Numbered from the stretch's first letter, positions 20,828-30,621 are shown. The stretch: DNA of 64,000 nt from Alteromonas halophila (GCF_014651815.1 NZ_BMXP01000011.1:1-64000); one strand, 5' to 3'. Translations and numbers: made by a program. The notes: a model not told the origin generated them from the sequence alone.

Positions 20828-20872
20828 CTATGCTAGGTGATGATGATGGTGGTTAAACGCGCAGAAAGTCAT
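20828..20872 (-). CDS. hisL: his operon leader peptide with five consecutive His
   Basis: A 14-codon frame reading MTFCAFNHHHHHLA. Five consecutive His codons (CAC CAT CAT CAT CAC) lie 65 nt before the attenuator stem. Stalling at these codons when charged His-tRNA is short would favour an antiterminator and let RNA polymerase reach hisG. The E. coli leader has seven His. Confidence 0.93.
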   Translation of the reverse strand: MTFCAFNHHHHHLA

Positions 20873-21088
20873 AAAATTTGGTGCCTCAATTATTTGAAGC
20901 ATGACAGTAGCCAAAGATAGCGCATATTGCAACTCTAAATTGAACTATTTTTGGCCAAATACTCTAAACTGTTAGAAGTGTGTGGAAAAAGTCTGCGTTG
21001 GGCACAGTATTCCAGGCCAGGCAGAGGCTCTCTTAGCCAATGAGCATTACAGAGACACTTGTAACTAAACCAAAGGAAAACAGCGCGC

Positions 21089-21457
21089 ATGTACAACGAT
21101 TTAATCTTTCCAATTTTGCCGCGAAATACCAAGGTGCCAGTGGAAGGCGATAATCGTATTCAGCGCATCAGAAAGACCGCTAAATCAGAGTCGCTTAATC
21201 AGGATGAGAAAGAGCAACATGAACAAACACACCGTGTTGATGAAGCAGAGCGACAGGCGCGTCACGAGCGGGTAGAAAATGTATATAAAGAGCCTGAAAA
21301 TGATAAGGAAAACAAGGAGCAAAAAACTGCCAGGCAAGGTGATGAGAAGGCATCTCAAACAACGGTCTCACAAGACAATCACCCGCTAAATGAGTCAAAC
21401 GCAAAGGGCGACAACCCGAAACCGGCAGGCAGAAAACACCTGGATATTTATATTTAA
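21089..21457 (+). CDS. Unrecognised highly charged protein
   Basis: A 122-residue hydrophilic protein without membrane segments. After a short opening (MYNDLIFPILPRNTKVPVEG) residues 25-110 are rich in Glu, Lys, Gln and Asn, probably a disordered or helical rod, and it ends with GRKHLDIYI. AAAGGA precedes the ATG. It diverges from the his operon. Low complexity makes any family call unsafe; the coding status is supported by the ribosome-binding site and a long uninterrupted frame. Confidence 0.55.
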   Translation: MYNDLIFPILPRNTKVPVEGDNRIQRIRKTAKSESLNQDEKEQHEQTHRVDEAERQARHERVENVYKEPENDKENKEQKTARQGDEKASQTTVSQDNHPLNESNAKGDNPKPAGRKHLDIYI

Positions 21458-21464
21458 GAGAGAA

Positions 21465-21499
21465 GCCGCCCAGCCTGTGAGACTGAGCGGCGACAGGCT
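21465..21499. terminator. Hairpin between convergent genes
   Basis: GCCGCCCAG (21465-21473) pairs with CTGAGCGGC (21483-21491), one mismatch. An alternative pairing is AGCCTGT with ACAGGCT (21493-21499). Short T-runs follow on the plus strand only weakly. Confidence 0.4.
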
Positions 21500-21513
21500 T
21501 ATTTCCACCTTTC

Positions 21514-22086
21514 CTAGTTAAGCGTTTTATCTTTCCAGAACTTTGTTCCTTTGACCGTGGCCTGCAGCGCCAGCCCACTTTCCGTCATCGTGTAAACAGT
21601 GACATTGCCAAGGTAGCCTTCGCCCTCAGCCGACGCGCCTTTGCCCCCAGCTTTGGCGGTTGCATCTGCATTGCCGCCGGCTGTCCATCCATGCTTCAGG
21701 AAGTAGTCCAGTGATGCCTGGCTATGGAAAACCATAACGATACGGTAGTCTTTTGCGCCGAGACCCAGCCCAACGCCTCCTTCAGCCATGTTCATGTAGG
21801 TACGCTCGCCCGTAAGTTTATTGGTTGCAACACCAAAACCAGTGCCGGCCGCGACAAAAATAACATTTACATTGGCATTGCTGAATACAGCGTACCCTGC
21901 CGCCTCTCTAATCTGAGCGCGCGTATCAGGTTTCTCACTGTATAAACGGGATAGCGCGTTATCCTGCATTGCGAGTATGGCCTGTCTCTTTTCTGCTACA
22001 GTCCCATCGCCCATTGATGCACAACCTGTCGCAAGCAACGTAGTAAGGGAAAGTGCAAATAAGTACTTTAAGTATCTGTTTTTCAT
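21514..22086 (-). CDS. SYLF/YSC84-domain lipoprotein
   Basis: A 190-residue lipoprotein. The signal MKNRYLKYLFALSLTTLLATGC has lipobox LATGC, with Cys22 as the lipid site. The mature protein has the YSC84 (SYLF) features AAGYAVFSNANVNVIFVAAGTGFGVATN and GGVGLGLGAKDYRIVMVF. SYLF domains bind phosphoinositides in eukaryotes; bacterial members are of unknown role and probably sit at the outer membrane. Confidence 0.85.
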   Translation of the reverse strand: MKNRYLKYLFALSLTTLLATGCASMGDGTVAEKRQAILAMQDNALSRLYSEKPDTRAQIREAAGYAVFSNANVNVIFVAAGTGFGVATNKLTGERTYMNMAEGGVGLGLGAKDYRIVMVFHSQASLDYFLKHGWTAGGNADATAKAGGKGASAEGEGYLGNVTVYTMTESGLALQATVKGTKFWKDKTLN

Positions 22087-22244
22087 GGTTAACTCCGAAA
22101 TATTTACATCTTTGGACAGGCACTTTAACCATTGTCTGGGAAAAGCTAACCCGAGCTGTCACGCAGTGTTGCATGGCAATAAATCAGAGGTTTGCAAAAA
22201 ATGTGCACATCACGCTGTATGTGTCGTCGGTGAGTTAAAACAAA

Positions 22245-22266
22245 AAAAGGGGCTGTCGCCCCTTTT
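22245..22266 (-). terminator. Intrinsic terminator after the TraB/GumN gene
   Basis: AAAAGGGGC and GCCCCTTTT pair around TGTC; on the minus strand a run of seven T follows. Confidence 0.85.
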
Positions 22267-22292
22267 CGTTGCACTGAAAAGTACCGGATTAA

Positions 22293-23150
22293 TCACTTCT
22301 TAGTAATTGTGTATCCCTGGTCTTTTAGCTGAGCCAGAATACCGCCTTCACCTGGCATATGCAGGGTGCCGACCAGCACAAACTCAGTCTCAGGCGTTTT
22401 CATCATCTTGATCAATTCCGGAATCCAGTTGTTGTTTCGCTGTGTAAGTATAGAGTGATAGACGTCTGGGTATTCCTTTTTGAAGTCCTGCATAGCCAGT
22501 GAGTAAAGGCCGTCCATATCACCTTCGCGCCAGTCTTCACGCAACTCTGGAAGTAGTTCCGGCAGCTCCTCAACATCGTCGATGCTGTATTGTAAATACG
22601 CATCTTCCTCGCCCTCACCAAGTTTAGCAATAAAATGAAGTTGTTCCTCAGGGGTTTCCAGCCATAACATTGGCTTACCATCGCCCATACCGACAGTGTA
22701 ATAAAAGCGATCGACGCCCTGGCTGGTTAATCCCATGCGCTGAAATTCAATCATGCTCAGGGTTATGCCAACCATTGCCGGGCGCATATTCATAAACCTG
22801 TCTACAGGAATGCCTCGTTCCTCTAAGTGGGCTTTCAACGCCTTCATCGTCTTGTCACTGATGTCGTCGCTAAGCGTACCCGACTCCCCGTACGTCAGCA
22901 GCTCCATTGACTTGCGTCCAAATTCTGGCGAGGTAAGCGCAGCTAAGTCTGTTTCGAACACCAGCGAGTCTGAGGCCTCATATGCTGCTTTGTATGCATC
23001 AGGCAAGGGGTAGTCAGATGGACTAAGAATGTGCAGCGTCCCGCCCAGGTACATGGTATTTTCTCCGTCCGTGACTTCCCAGACTGACGCAGCATAAGCA
23101 TTCACACACAGTGTGAGCGATAAGGTAATAAGCGCAACAAAGCGATACAT
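22293..23150 (-). CDS. TraB/GumN-family exported protein
   Basis: A 285-residue protein with a cleavable signal (MYRFVALITLSLTLCVNAYA). The two GTLH motifs of the TraB/GumN family (Tiki-like metallopeptidase fold) are seen: YLGGTLHILSPSD near residue 36 and LVGTLHMPGEGG near 262, plus an early Glu in FETDL. Members may be periplasmic metalloproteases; activity here is inferred only. The gene stands alone with its own terminator. Confidence 0.82.
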   Translation of the reverse strand: MYRFVALITLSLTLCVNAYAASVWEVTDGENTMYLGGTLHILSPSDYPLPDAYKAAYEASDSLVFETDLAALTSPEFGRKSMELLTYGESGTLSDDISDKTMKALKAHLEERGIPVDRFMNMRPAMVGITLSMIEFQRMGLTSQGVDRFYYTVGMGDGKPMLWLETPEEQLHFIAKLGEGEEDAYLQYSIDDVEELPELLPELREDWREGDMDGLYSLAMQDFKKEYPDVYHSILTQRNNNWIPELIKMMKTPETEFVLVGTLHMPGEGGILAQLKDQGYTITKK

Positions 23151-23241
23151 TGGACATCTCCTGTAAGTTCCCTTTAATCAACCCGTTAACTGTACGGATA
23201 ATTTTGGTAGCAGGCAACTCGTCCAAAGGACTGAACTGAAA

Positions 23242-23505
23242 TCAATGCCAGTCGATTTCAAGTTCCAGAGGTCCTTCGGTATTGCTTTGTCCAATCATTT
23301 CTTCATAAGGCGTGGTTTGTGTTAGCCAGACTTTATCGAATGTGCTGTCGCCGAAGTATGACTTGATTTCGGTCAGACAATGAAACATAACAGGACGCTC
23401 GTGACTGTCGCGCAGCAACGTTTTGTTCTCATCATTGCCCGTTGCAACAAGATAGTTCCCACCTTCCAAAGACTCAATATATAGGTTCATTGCGACACTC
23501 ATCGT
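23242..23505 (-). CDS. DUF6482-like small protein
   Basis: An 87-residue soluble protein of unknown function. It has MNLYIESLEGGNYLVATGN and HERPVMFHCLTEIKSYFGD, which I associate loosely with DUF6482, a family common in Alteromonas and Halomonas (recalled, not searched). Three ATGs (23517, 23505, 23493) are possible; none has a strong ribosome-binding site, and 23505 has GGTAA upstream. Confidence 0.6.
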   Translation of the reverse strand, partial: TMSVAMNLYIESLEGGNYLVATGNDENKTLLRDSHERPVMFHCLTEIKSYFGDSTFDKVWLTQTTPYEEMIGQSNTEGPLELEIDWH

Positions 23506-23615
23506 GTTACCAAACATTAGTAACTAATAGCGCTTTGGCGACAGAATGATCATTAATTGTACGTAATGAAATCCCCGAGCAGACCTGTCGCGTTATCCAC
23601 GCTGACAAAAGGCGT

Positions 23616-24104
23616 TTATCGCCACCACTGGGCAGAGCAGGTGAGCAAGCCAGCCCCCTCAAGCAGGTCTTTGAGCTTATGTTTGTCGTCACGATTTAAA
23701 AAGACGCCGACTTCGACATGGGTATTGTCATCGGATAACTTTATAACAGGCAATTGCCAGCTGTTACCGGGATCATCGAACTGAATATGGCAATGTTGTC
23801 TGCGCAGCCGGACAGGCGGCGCGCGCGCCGTCAGCACCACACGAATTTCATTTGGCAAAACATCGATATACTGATGCTGATAGGTAAAGCAGGATACCCG
23901 ATACATTAAGTATGCCAGCAGGCTGACCTCTAACCCGGCGAAGGGTAATATGATCCACACGCCCGCAAACGCCCAGCCAGCGGCAATTACGCCCACGACC
24001 AGCGCCATAAATGCAATGAGATGCTTGGTCTGTGACCAGGTTGCTGAGCGGTTGGGATGAAGAACAATCTGTGTTCTGTCAGCCCGGGTCTTCGCGACCA
24101 CCAT
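23616..24104 (-). CDS. DUF2244-family membrane protein
   Basis: A 162-residue protein with two closely spaced hydrophobic segments (about residues 28-68: LIAFMALVVGVIAAGWAFA and IILPFAGLEVSLLAYLMY) followed by a cytoplasmic domain with VLPNEIRVVLTARAPPVRL. This matches the DUF2244 layout. In many alphaproteobacteria the family is encoded beside respiratory oxidase genes; here the neighbour is a divergent TSUP permease. Function is unknown. Confidence 0.75.
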   Translation of the reverse strand: MVVAKTRADRTQIVLHPNRSATWSQTKHLIAFMALVVGVIAAGWAFAGVWIILPFAGLEVSLLAYLMYRVSCFTYQHQYIDVLPNEIRVVLTARAPPVRLRRQHCHIQFDDPGNSWQLPVIKLSDDNTHVEVGVFLNRDDKHKLKDLLEGAGLLTCSAQWWR

Positions 24105-24278
24105 TAATACGACATTTTGATTAGCCTTAACGTCATGTAACTATGTTCATAAACCGTCTGCTTGTAAAATTAAAAGCATGTATAAAACATGCCGATAATG
24201 TATCCGTATCTTCCTTAGACAAAAAAAGTTTGGCAAAGTAGCGCACTTTCTTTATGCCGCCTGTTGTGAGGGTGCTGA

Positions 24279-25187
24279 GTGACAGTAAAAACAAGTCTAT
24301 TTTCAAAAAGAGTGGTACTGGGCGCACTGGCCTTCGCGTGGCTGATACTGCTATGTGTGCAAAGTGATCTTACGCTGTTGCTTAAAGACTACGGCCTGTT
24401 TACGTTTCTGGGTATATTCGGCGCCATTTTTGCTAATGCGACAGGCGCGGGGGGCGGTGTTGTATTTGTGCCGTTTTTTAATCATCTTAACTTTGCTCCA
24501 CAGGCAATCGTGGCGACCAGTTTTGGGATCCAGTGCTGCGGCATGACCGCGGGAGCGATTACCTGGTACCTTCACGCAACATCAGAGCATGCGCGGGATC
24601 CGCAATGGCAGGTACTAGGGCGCGGGTTGGCGGTTGTGACCCCGGCCGCGCTCTGTGGCATCTGGCTGGCGCAATACGGTGGAAACGCCATCCCGGCACT
24701 GTCTTTGTTGCGGGGGAATCTGGATCATCTGCACCTGGGCTTTGGTATTTTTTCGATTGTACTGGCACTGGCAATATACGGTTCTGTTGCATTGCTTAAC
24801 AGAACTGTGACACTCACTGCGCTGTCGCAAGCCGACGTCTTCTGGTTACCGGTGGTTGGTTTTGTTGGAGGACTGATCACTGCCTGGTTGTCGGTGGGGG
24901 TAGGCGAGTTAGTGGCGGTATACCTCATCATTAGAGGGTTTAATGTCACGATGAGTATTGCCCTAGCCGTTATCTTATCCGCTGTCTCGGTGTGGGCCGC
25001 CATTGGCTTTCATTTGAGTGTTACACAGGCGGTGGTGTGGCAGGTTGTTCTGTTCGCTGGTGCTGGTGCAGTGCTGGGCGGCGTTATTGCTAAATATCTG
25101 GTGCTGGCGTTTTCCCCAAAACATCTGAAAATATTCTTTGGCACCTGGGTTCTCGTTCTGGGGGTAAGTGGCCTGCCTGTCTACTAG
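24279..25187 (+). CDS. TSUP-family (TauE/SafE) permease
   Basis: A 302-residue polytopic membrane protein with about eight hydrophobic segments. The family glycines are in FGAIFANATGAGGGVVFVPFF and, in the second half, FVGGLITAWLSVGVGELVAVYL. TSUP proteins export or import sulfite, sulfonates or other organosulfur anions; the substrate cannot be told. The start is GTG after GAGGG. It is divergent from the DUF2244 gene with about 170 nt between. Confidence 0.85.
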   Translation: MTVKTSLFSKRVVLGALAFAWLILLCVQSDLTLLLKDYGLFTFLGIFGAIFANATGAGGGVVFVPFFNHLNFAPQAIVATSFGIQCCGMTAGAITWYLHATSEHARDPQWQVLGRGLAVVTPAALCGIWLAQYGGNAIPALSLLRGNLDHLHLGFGIFSIVLALAIYGSVALLNRTVTLTALSQADVFWLPVVGFVGGLITAWLSVGVGELVAVYLIIRGFNVTMSIALAVILSAVSVWAAIGFHLSVTQAVVWQVVLFAGAGAVLGGVIAKYLVLAFSPKHLKIFFGTWVLVLGVSGLPVY

Positions 25188-25397
25188 GGAAGATGCGAAT
25201 AAATCTATCATCATTCAGCGAGTCCTGAAGTGTGCAGTCGCAAGGCAGGTTAGACGGACTATGGCTGTCGCCCCTGGCAAGAAAATTAACGCAGCGAATG
25301 GATGCTTCAGGCGTGTTCACGCCTTCTAAACTTACTATTGAACGTCATACGCCTGCCTGAAGTAACAATGCTATAAGCGTATTAAGGAGAGCATGAC

Positions 25398-26708
25398 GTG
25401 CAGACTTCATTTCAGCCAAGCAGTGATTATCAACTTGAACAGCCATCCTGGTCGAAAGATGCGGTCATTTACCAGGTTAATACACGTCAGTTTTCTGCGT
25501 CAGGTGACTTTGATGGTGTTACCGCGGGGCTGGATCATATTCAGGCATTGGGCGCCCGCATTCTCTGGCTGATGCCAATACATCCAATTGGCGAAAAAAA
25601 TCGCAAAGGTACACTTGGCAGCCCCTATGCAGTTAAAGATTATAAAGCCATCAATTCTGAATTTGGCGATGCCAGTGATCTGCGCAGGCTGGTGAATGAG
25701 GCGCACTCCCGCGATATGAAAGTGATCCTTGACTGGGTCCCCAATCACAGCGCGTGGGACAATCCACTGGTGGACAGCCACCCCGAATGGTACGCCAGAG
25801 ATTATAAAGGTGACTTCCGGCCTTCGCCGTGGTGGGACTGGACAGATATCATTGAATTTGACTACGACAACGCTGCACTGCGGAAATATATGATTGAGGC
25901 CATGCAGTACTGGGTCACCGAGTTTGATATTGATGGTTACCGGTGTGATGTCGCGGGGTATGTGCCCAACGACTTTTGGGTGCAGGCAAGACACGCACTG
26001 TCAGCACATAAAGATGTGTTTATGCTGGCCGAATGGGAAAACAGGGACTTGCATGAGCAGGCATTCAATATGAGTTACGCCTGGAGCTGGAATGAGACGA
26101 TGCACGACATCGCTCACGGCCGTGCACCGCTGGACAGGCTGCGCAAATACTACTCCTGGAACGAACGGGCCTGGCCAAGGCAGGCATACCGCATGACGTT
26201 TGTGAGTAACCATGATAAGAACGCCTGGGATGGAACGCAGTACGAGCAGTTTGGCGGGTGTCTCGAAGCGGCGATCGTGTTATCGGTGATTGGTGAGGGA
26301 GTGCCATTGATTCACAATGGTCAGGAAGCAGGCGAGTCAAAGCGTCTGGCTTTTTTTGAGCGTGATCCGATTGAGTGGAAAAAACATGAAATCGGCGCGC
26401 TCTATCAGCATCTGATTGCCCTGAAAAAGCGGATTCCGGCATTGTGGAACGGGGCATTCGGCGCACGCATGATTCAGGTGCCTAACTCAGATATGGAAAA
26501 GGTACTGAGCTTTGTGCGTCAACAGGGCCCGCATAAGGTCTTTGTGATCCTGAATTTGTCGGCATCGCCAGTGTCCGTCACCTTTAACGAGGATTTGTTT
26601 ACCGGCAGGTATACCGACAGCTATCTGCGACGCAAGCGGGAGTTTCGGCATGACAGTGTGGTTGACCTGTCTGGCTGGCAATACCAAATCTGGATTAACG
26701 GTCTGTAA
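25398..26708 (+). CDS. GH13 alpha-amylase-family enzyme
   Basis: A 436-residue cytoplasmic (no signal peptide) glycoside hydrolase family 13 protein. The catalytic triad is visible: Asp184 in GYRCDVAG, Glu212 in LAEWE, Asp273 in FVSNHD; region I is LDWVPNHS. It is short, with a trimmed C-terminal domain. It probably acts on small alpha-glucans or maltodextrins. The start is GTG with AAGGAG upstream; an ATG at 25393 is in another frame. No sugar transporter or regulator lies nearby. Confidence 0.85.
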   Translation: MQTSFQPSSDYQLEQPSWSKDAVIYQVNTRQFSASGDFDGVTAGLDHIQALGARILWLMPIHPIGEKNRKGTLGSPYAVKDYKAINSEFGDASDLRRLVNEAHSRDMKVILDWVPNHSAWDNPLVDSHPEWYARDYKGDFRPSPWWDWTDIIEFDYDNAALRKYMIEAMQYWVTEFDIDGYRCDVAGYVPNDFWVQARHALSAHKDVFMLAEWENRDLHEQAFNMSYAWSWNETMHDIAHGRAPLDRLRKYYSWNERAWPRQAYRMTFVSNHDKNAWDGTQYEQFGGCLEAAIVLSVIGEGVPLIHNGQEAGESKRLAFFERDPIEWKKHEIGALYQHLIALKKRIPALWNGAFGARMIQVPNSDMEKVLSFVRQQGPHKVFVILNLSASPVSVTFNEDLFTGRYTDSYLRRKREFRHDSVVDLSGWQYQIWINGL

Positions 26709-26810
26709 CGCGCGGACACCTTCGGGCGTTTTGTAACCGATTAACTGACTTTAGTGGCAGTCGCTTCATTTTTTTTGGCATAATGCCGTTTTTCCCATTC
26801 AGATGTAGCT

Positions 26811-28724
26811 ATGCCCTCATTGAAATCCGTGTTCAGCGCTGACGGCCTGTTGGCCGACCAAATCCAGGGGTTTGTGCCCAGAGACGCGCAAACCGACATG
26901 GCGGAAGCGGTAGAAAAAGCCATTGAAGACAATGAAAGCCTGATTGTTGAAGCCGGAACCGGTACCGGCAAAACGTTTGCCTATCTGGTTCCTGCTTTGA
27001 AGGGGGAGGGCAAAGCGATTATCTCCACCGGCACCAAAAACCTTCAGGAGCAACTCTACCACCGGGATTTGCCGATCGTGAAAAAAGCGCTGGGTAGCCG
27101 TCGTAAAACCGCATTGCTAAAAGGCCGGGCCAACTACCTCTGCCTGCACCGGCTGGCACAGCATGGTGGCAATTCAACGCTGGTGGACACGCAGGTGCTT
27201 GATCAGCTTTCAACGGTCAAACAATGGGCGACCACCACCAAGACCGGCGACATGGGCGAGCTTAAAAAACTGCCGGAAGACGCCCGGGTACTTCCCATGG
27301 TGACCTCGACGGTAGACAACTGCCTGGGGCGTGATTGTCCTGACTACGAAGACTGTTATCTGGTAAAAGCCAGACGTAAGGCGCTGGATGCCGATGTCAT
27401 TGTCGTGAATCATCACTTGTTCTTTGCCGATATGGCGCTAAAAGATACGGGCTTTGGTGAACTGATACCGGAGGCTGACAGCATTATCTTCGATGAAGCG
27501 CATCAGATCCCAGACATTGCCAGTGACTATTTTGGCGAGGCACTTTCCACCCGACAGCTTCAGGATTTGGCAAAAGATATTACCTTGTTGTACCGCACTG
27601 TTTTAAAAGATGCGGCACAGCTTGATACGGCTGCGGACAAATGCCGGATGATTGCAGCAGATTTGCGGTTACTGTTTCCTGATACCCCGCAACGGGGAAA
27701 CTGGGCACAGGCGCTGGAGCGCGATGAAGTGCGTCACGAGGCAGGCAAACTGGCTGAAGCGCTTGGTATACTACACGAAGTGTGTCGTTTGCATATTGGT
27801 CGCGACAAGGACCTGGATAATTTGTATGAACGCATCGTCAGCACGCGAGAGCAGCTGGATGCCCTGTGTAATACAGAGCAGGACGGCGTCAGTCTGTGGT
27901 ATGAAACCACACCCCGTCACCTCATCATGCACCTGACCCCCTTGTCCATCGCGGCGAAATTCCGCCGCTTCATTAACGCGGTACCGCGCGGCTGGGTATT
28001 TACCTCTGCCACACTCATGGTAAACGGCGGGTTTGAGCACTTTCAGCGCCGCATGGGGCTGGAAGACGCACGAACGCTGGGACTGGACAGTCCGTTTAAT
28101 TATCAGCAACAGGCGATGTTGTGTGTGCCCCGCTATCTGCCTGAGCCCAACAGCCCTGCCATGAAAAAGGTTTTGCTGGACACCGCAAAACGCATCATTA
28201 AAGCCAGTCGCGGGCGTTGTTTTTTACTGTTTACCAGCCATGCCATGCTGCGTTTGATTGCCAGCCAGCTGGCAGAAGAAGTAGATAACCCGCTGTTGGT
28301 GCAGGGCACCACGACAAAACAGGCATTGCTTGATGCGTATCTGGCTGATGAAAATGCCGTGTTGCTGGGCACTGGGGCATTCTGGGAAGGCGTCGATGTG
28401 CGCGGCAGCGATCTGGTTTGTGTCATGATTGACAAACTGCCATTTGCATCACCGGATGATCCGCTGCTGCAGGCCCGCATTGAGGATGTCAAAAAGCGGG
28501 GGGCCAACCCGTTTGCCACAATTCAGATCCCCCAGGCGGTTATTACCCTCAAACAAGGCGCGGGTCGCCTGATACGGGATCCGCAGGATAAGGGGGTGCT
28601 GGTCATCTGCGACAACCGTCTGGTAACCCGGCATTATGCGAAAACGTTTGTCGCCAGCTTACCCGATATGCAGCGCACCCGTAGTCTGGATAACGTGGAA
28701 GCATTTCTGACAAGCATTGAATAA
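26811..28724 (+). CDS. yoaA: DinG/YoaA-family ATP-dependent helicase
   Basis: A 637-residue XPD-like superfamily 2 helicase. The Walker A motif is EAGTGTGKT near residue 47, the DEAH box FDEAH near 229, and the four iron-sulfur cysteines lie around CLGRDCPDYEDC (168-179) plus an earlier CLHR. QGAGRLIRD is motif VI. E. coli YoaA works with HolC in DNA repair. It is followed by tsaB as in E. coli. Confidence 0.92.
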   Translation: MPSLKSVFSADGLLADQIQGFVPRDAQTDMAEAVEKAIEDNESLIVEAGTGTGKTFAYLVPALKGEGKAIISTGTKNLQEQLYHRDLPIVKKALGSRRKTALLKGRANYLCLHRLAQHGGNSTLVDTQVLDQLSTVKQWATTTKTGDMGELKKLPEDARVLPMVTSTVDNCLGRDCPDYEDCYLVKARRKALDADVIVVNHHLFFADMALKDTGFGELIPEADSIIFDEAHQIPDIASDYFGEALSTRQLQDLAKDITLLYRTVLKDAAQLDTAADKCRMIAADLRLLFPDTPQRGNWAQALERDEVRHEAGKLAEALGILHEVCRLHIGRDKDLDNLYERIVSTREQLDALCNTEQDGVSLWYETTPRHLIMHLTPLSIAAKFRRFINAVPRGWVFTSATLMVNGGFEHFQRRMGLEDARTLGLDSPFNYQQQAMLCVPRYLPEPNSPAMKKVLLDTAKRIIKASRGRCFLLFTSHAMLRLIASQLAEEVDNPLLVQGTTTKQALLDAYLADENAVLLGTGAFWEGVDVRGSDLVCVMIDKLPFASPDDPLLQARIEDVKKRGANPFATIQIPQAVITLKQGAGRLIRDPQDKGVLVICDNRLVTRHYAKTFVASLPDMQRTRSLDNVEAFLTSIE

Positions 28725-28739
28725 CAGGTTGAATGAAAA

Positions 28740-29423
28740 ATGAATATTCTTGCAATTGATACGGCTACCGAAGCCTGCTCAGTAGCCCTGCGTACGTCCG
28801 ACCAGGAGGTTTGCCGGTTTGAGGTTTGCCCCCAACAGCACAGCCAGCGTTTGTTGCCTATGGTGGATGAGGTCCTCAAAGACGCAGGTTTAACACTCGG
28901 TGATGTGCAATTGCTGGCCTACGGCAACGGGCCAGGTAGTTTTACCGGCGTACGCATTGCAACTGGCATGATTCAGGGGCTTGCGCTGGGCTCAGCGCTG
29001 CCGGTGGCAGGGGTCAGTACGCTACAGGCAATGGCGCAGCAGGTACTGAATGAAACCAACGCTACCGAGGTTGCCGTCGCCATCGATGCCAGAATGGGTG
29101 AAGTGTATTTTGCCTGCTTTGAGCGTAAAGCGGAACTTGCAACGCCGGTCATCATGCAGCAAGTCTGTTCGCCTGAGGCTGCTGCCGCGCAGCTTGATGG
29201 TAAGACTGGCTATGCAAAAGCAGGCACGGGATGGGAGGCCTACCCGGCACTGTCTGCGCTCGCTGAAGAAACGCCAGTATCCGTATTCTACCCTGATGCC
29301 AGGCATATGACGGCGCTTGCGCTAAGTATTCACCAGCGGGGTGACAGTACCGATGCGCTGGGGGTGACGCCTGTTTACCTGCGTGACAAAGTCACCTGGA
29401 AGAAGTTGCCTGGCAGAGAGTAG
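28740..29423 (+). CDS. tsaB: tRNA t6A modification protein TsaB
   Basis: A 227-residue protein of the ASKHA fold, formerly YeaZ. It begins NILAIDTATEACSVAL and carries GNGPGSFTGVRIATGMIQGLA. With TsaD, TsaE and TsaC it makes N6-threonylcarbamoyladenosine at tRNA position 37. It lies 15 nt after yoaA. Confidence 0.95.
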   Translation: MNILAIDTATEACSVALRTSDQEVCRFEVCPQQHSQRLLPMVDEVLKDAGLTLGDVQLLAYGNGPGSFTGVRIATGMIQGLALGSALPVAGVSTLQAMAQQVLNETNATEVAVAIDARMGEVYFACFERKAELATPVIMQQVCSPEAAAAQLDGKTGYAKAGTGWEAYPALSALAEETPVSVFYPDARHMTALALSIHQRGDSTDALGVTPVYLRDKVTWKKLPGRE

Positions 29424-29522
29424 TACGGAATGGTTTTTGCTTTGCCAATGGGCTTTACTATGATCACAGCGCTATAATCAGGAGTGTACAGCAGCCCTGG
29501 CACCGGGCTGAAAGCAGCGACC

Positions 29523-29819
29523 ATGGAAATCAATACGTCACTTGTTACTGTCGGTAATGATGGTAATCCCAAAAAAGTCAGGCCAGTCAGTGAGCAGCAG
29601 CAAAAAAACGCTGAGCGGCAGGCCGCGCCGGTACAGCAGGAACTGGTAAAAGCACCGAAAAGCGCTGCAGACTTTCAGCAGGCCAGCGAGTATCAACGTT
29701 TTGTTCGTGACGTCTCAGACAATAAAAGCCAACAGGCTATTTCAACCTATACCAGCCTCGCGAGACAATCTCAGCGTGAACACGTGCAAACGCTTTTTGG
29801 GGTTGATACCTACGTATAA
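29523..29819 (+). CDS. Unrecognised small soluble protein
   Basis: A 98-residue hydrophilic protein, rich in Gln, Lys and Ala, mostly helical by eye, ending SLARQSQREHVQTLFGVDTYV. It resembles short alteromonad proteins whose C terminus carries GVDxY; I do not know a function. The ATG at 29523 is chosen because residues upstream of it (from 29484) look non-native. It lies between tsaB and the slp-like gene. Confidence 0.55.
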   Translation: MEINTSLVTVGNDGNPKKVRPVSEQQQKNAERQAAPVQQELVKAPKSAADFQQASEYQRFVRDVSDNKSQQAISTYTSLARQSQREHVQTLFGVDTYV

Positions 29820-29937
29820 TTCGCGTCCCATACATTAAACGCTGAAAAAAAGTCGTGGAAGGGCTGAGTTCAGTTTCTGTTCATGAAACAATGTGATAAT
29901 GGTTATTCAGGTACATCTATTTAAGTCAGGAAGTCAA

Positions 29938-30621
29938 ATGATTCGTAACGCGTTATTGATTCTTGCTATCGCCACTCTGTCAGGGTGTGCGATCGTGCCA
30001 GATAGTATTGAAGTGCCAGAGGGCACACAACTGGTCAGCTACTCAAAGGCTGTTACCGCAGGCTCTGATGCTGTAGGACAGACTGCGCGGTGGGGAGGTG
30101 TGATTGTTGGTGTGGAGAACAAGCCACAGAAAACCTGGATTGAAATGGTGCATTTTCCTCTCAATCATTACGGCAAGCCAAAACGGTCAGAAGAAACGAT
30201 CGGCAGATTTAAAGTGGCCATTGACGGTTTTGTCGACCCGATCACGTTCGAAGAAGGGCGTTCGGTGACATTTCTGGGTACGCTGACCAGCCCCAGTGCA
30301 GGCATGATAGGCGAGCAGCCCTACATGTATCCAACCATTGATGGTCTGGACTACCATATGTGGCGAAAAGAAACGGCCTATGATGTCTCAACGCTGTATT
30401 TTAACTTTGCAACGGGATGGTATTCGCCGTTCTATTCGCCATTCTACCGACCTCACTGGGGGTTCCATCGTTCCCGCATCCGCGTTATCGAGCGTAGCAA
30501 CGGTGTACCTGGTGGTGCAGTTAAATCCCGCGGCAACATACCAAATACGATTGGCAACAGCAGGCAGGGCACAGACCGGCGACCATCAGAGCACAGACAG
30601 ATCCATACTCAGGAAAAATAG
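29938..30621 (+). CDS. Slp-family outer membrane lipoprotein
   Basis: A 227-residue lipoprotein like E. coli YeaY/Slp. The signal MIRNALLILAIATLSGC has lipobox LSGC. The mature part has TARWGGVIVGVENKPQKTWIEMVHFPLNHYGKP and the typical Tyr/Phe-rich C-terminal segment. Position between tsaB and fadD equals E. coli yeaY. An ATG at 29893 would add residues ahead of the signal and is rejected. Function unknown; Slp proteins are starvation- and stress-linked in enterobacteria. Confidence 0.85.
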   Translation: MIRNALLILAIATLSGCAIVPDSIEVPEGTQLVSYSKAVTAGSDAVGQTARWGGVIVGVENKPQKTWIEMVHFPLNHYGKPKRSEETIGRFKVAIDGFVDPITFEEGRSVTFLGTLTSPSAGMIGEQPYMYPTIDGLDYHMWRKETAYDVSTLYFNFATGWYSPFYSPFYRPHWGFHRSRIRVIERSNGVPGGAVKSRGNIPNTIGNSRQGTDRRPSEHRQIHTQEK

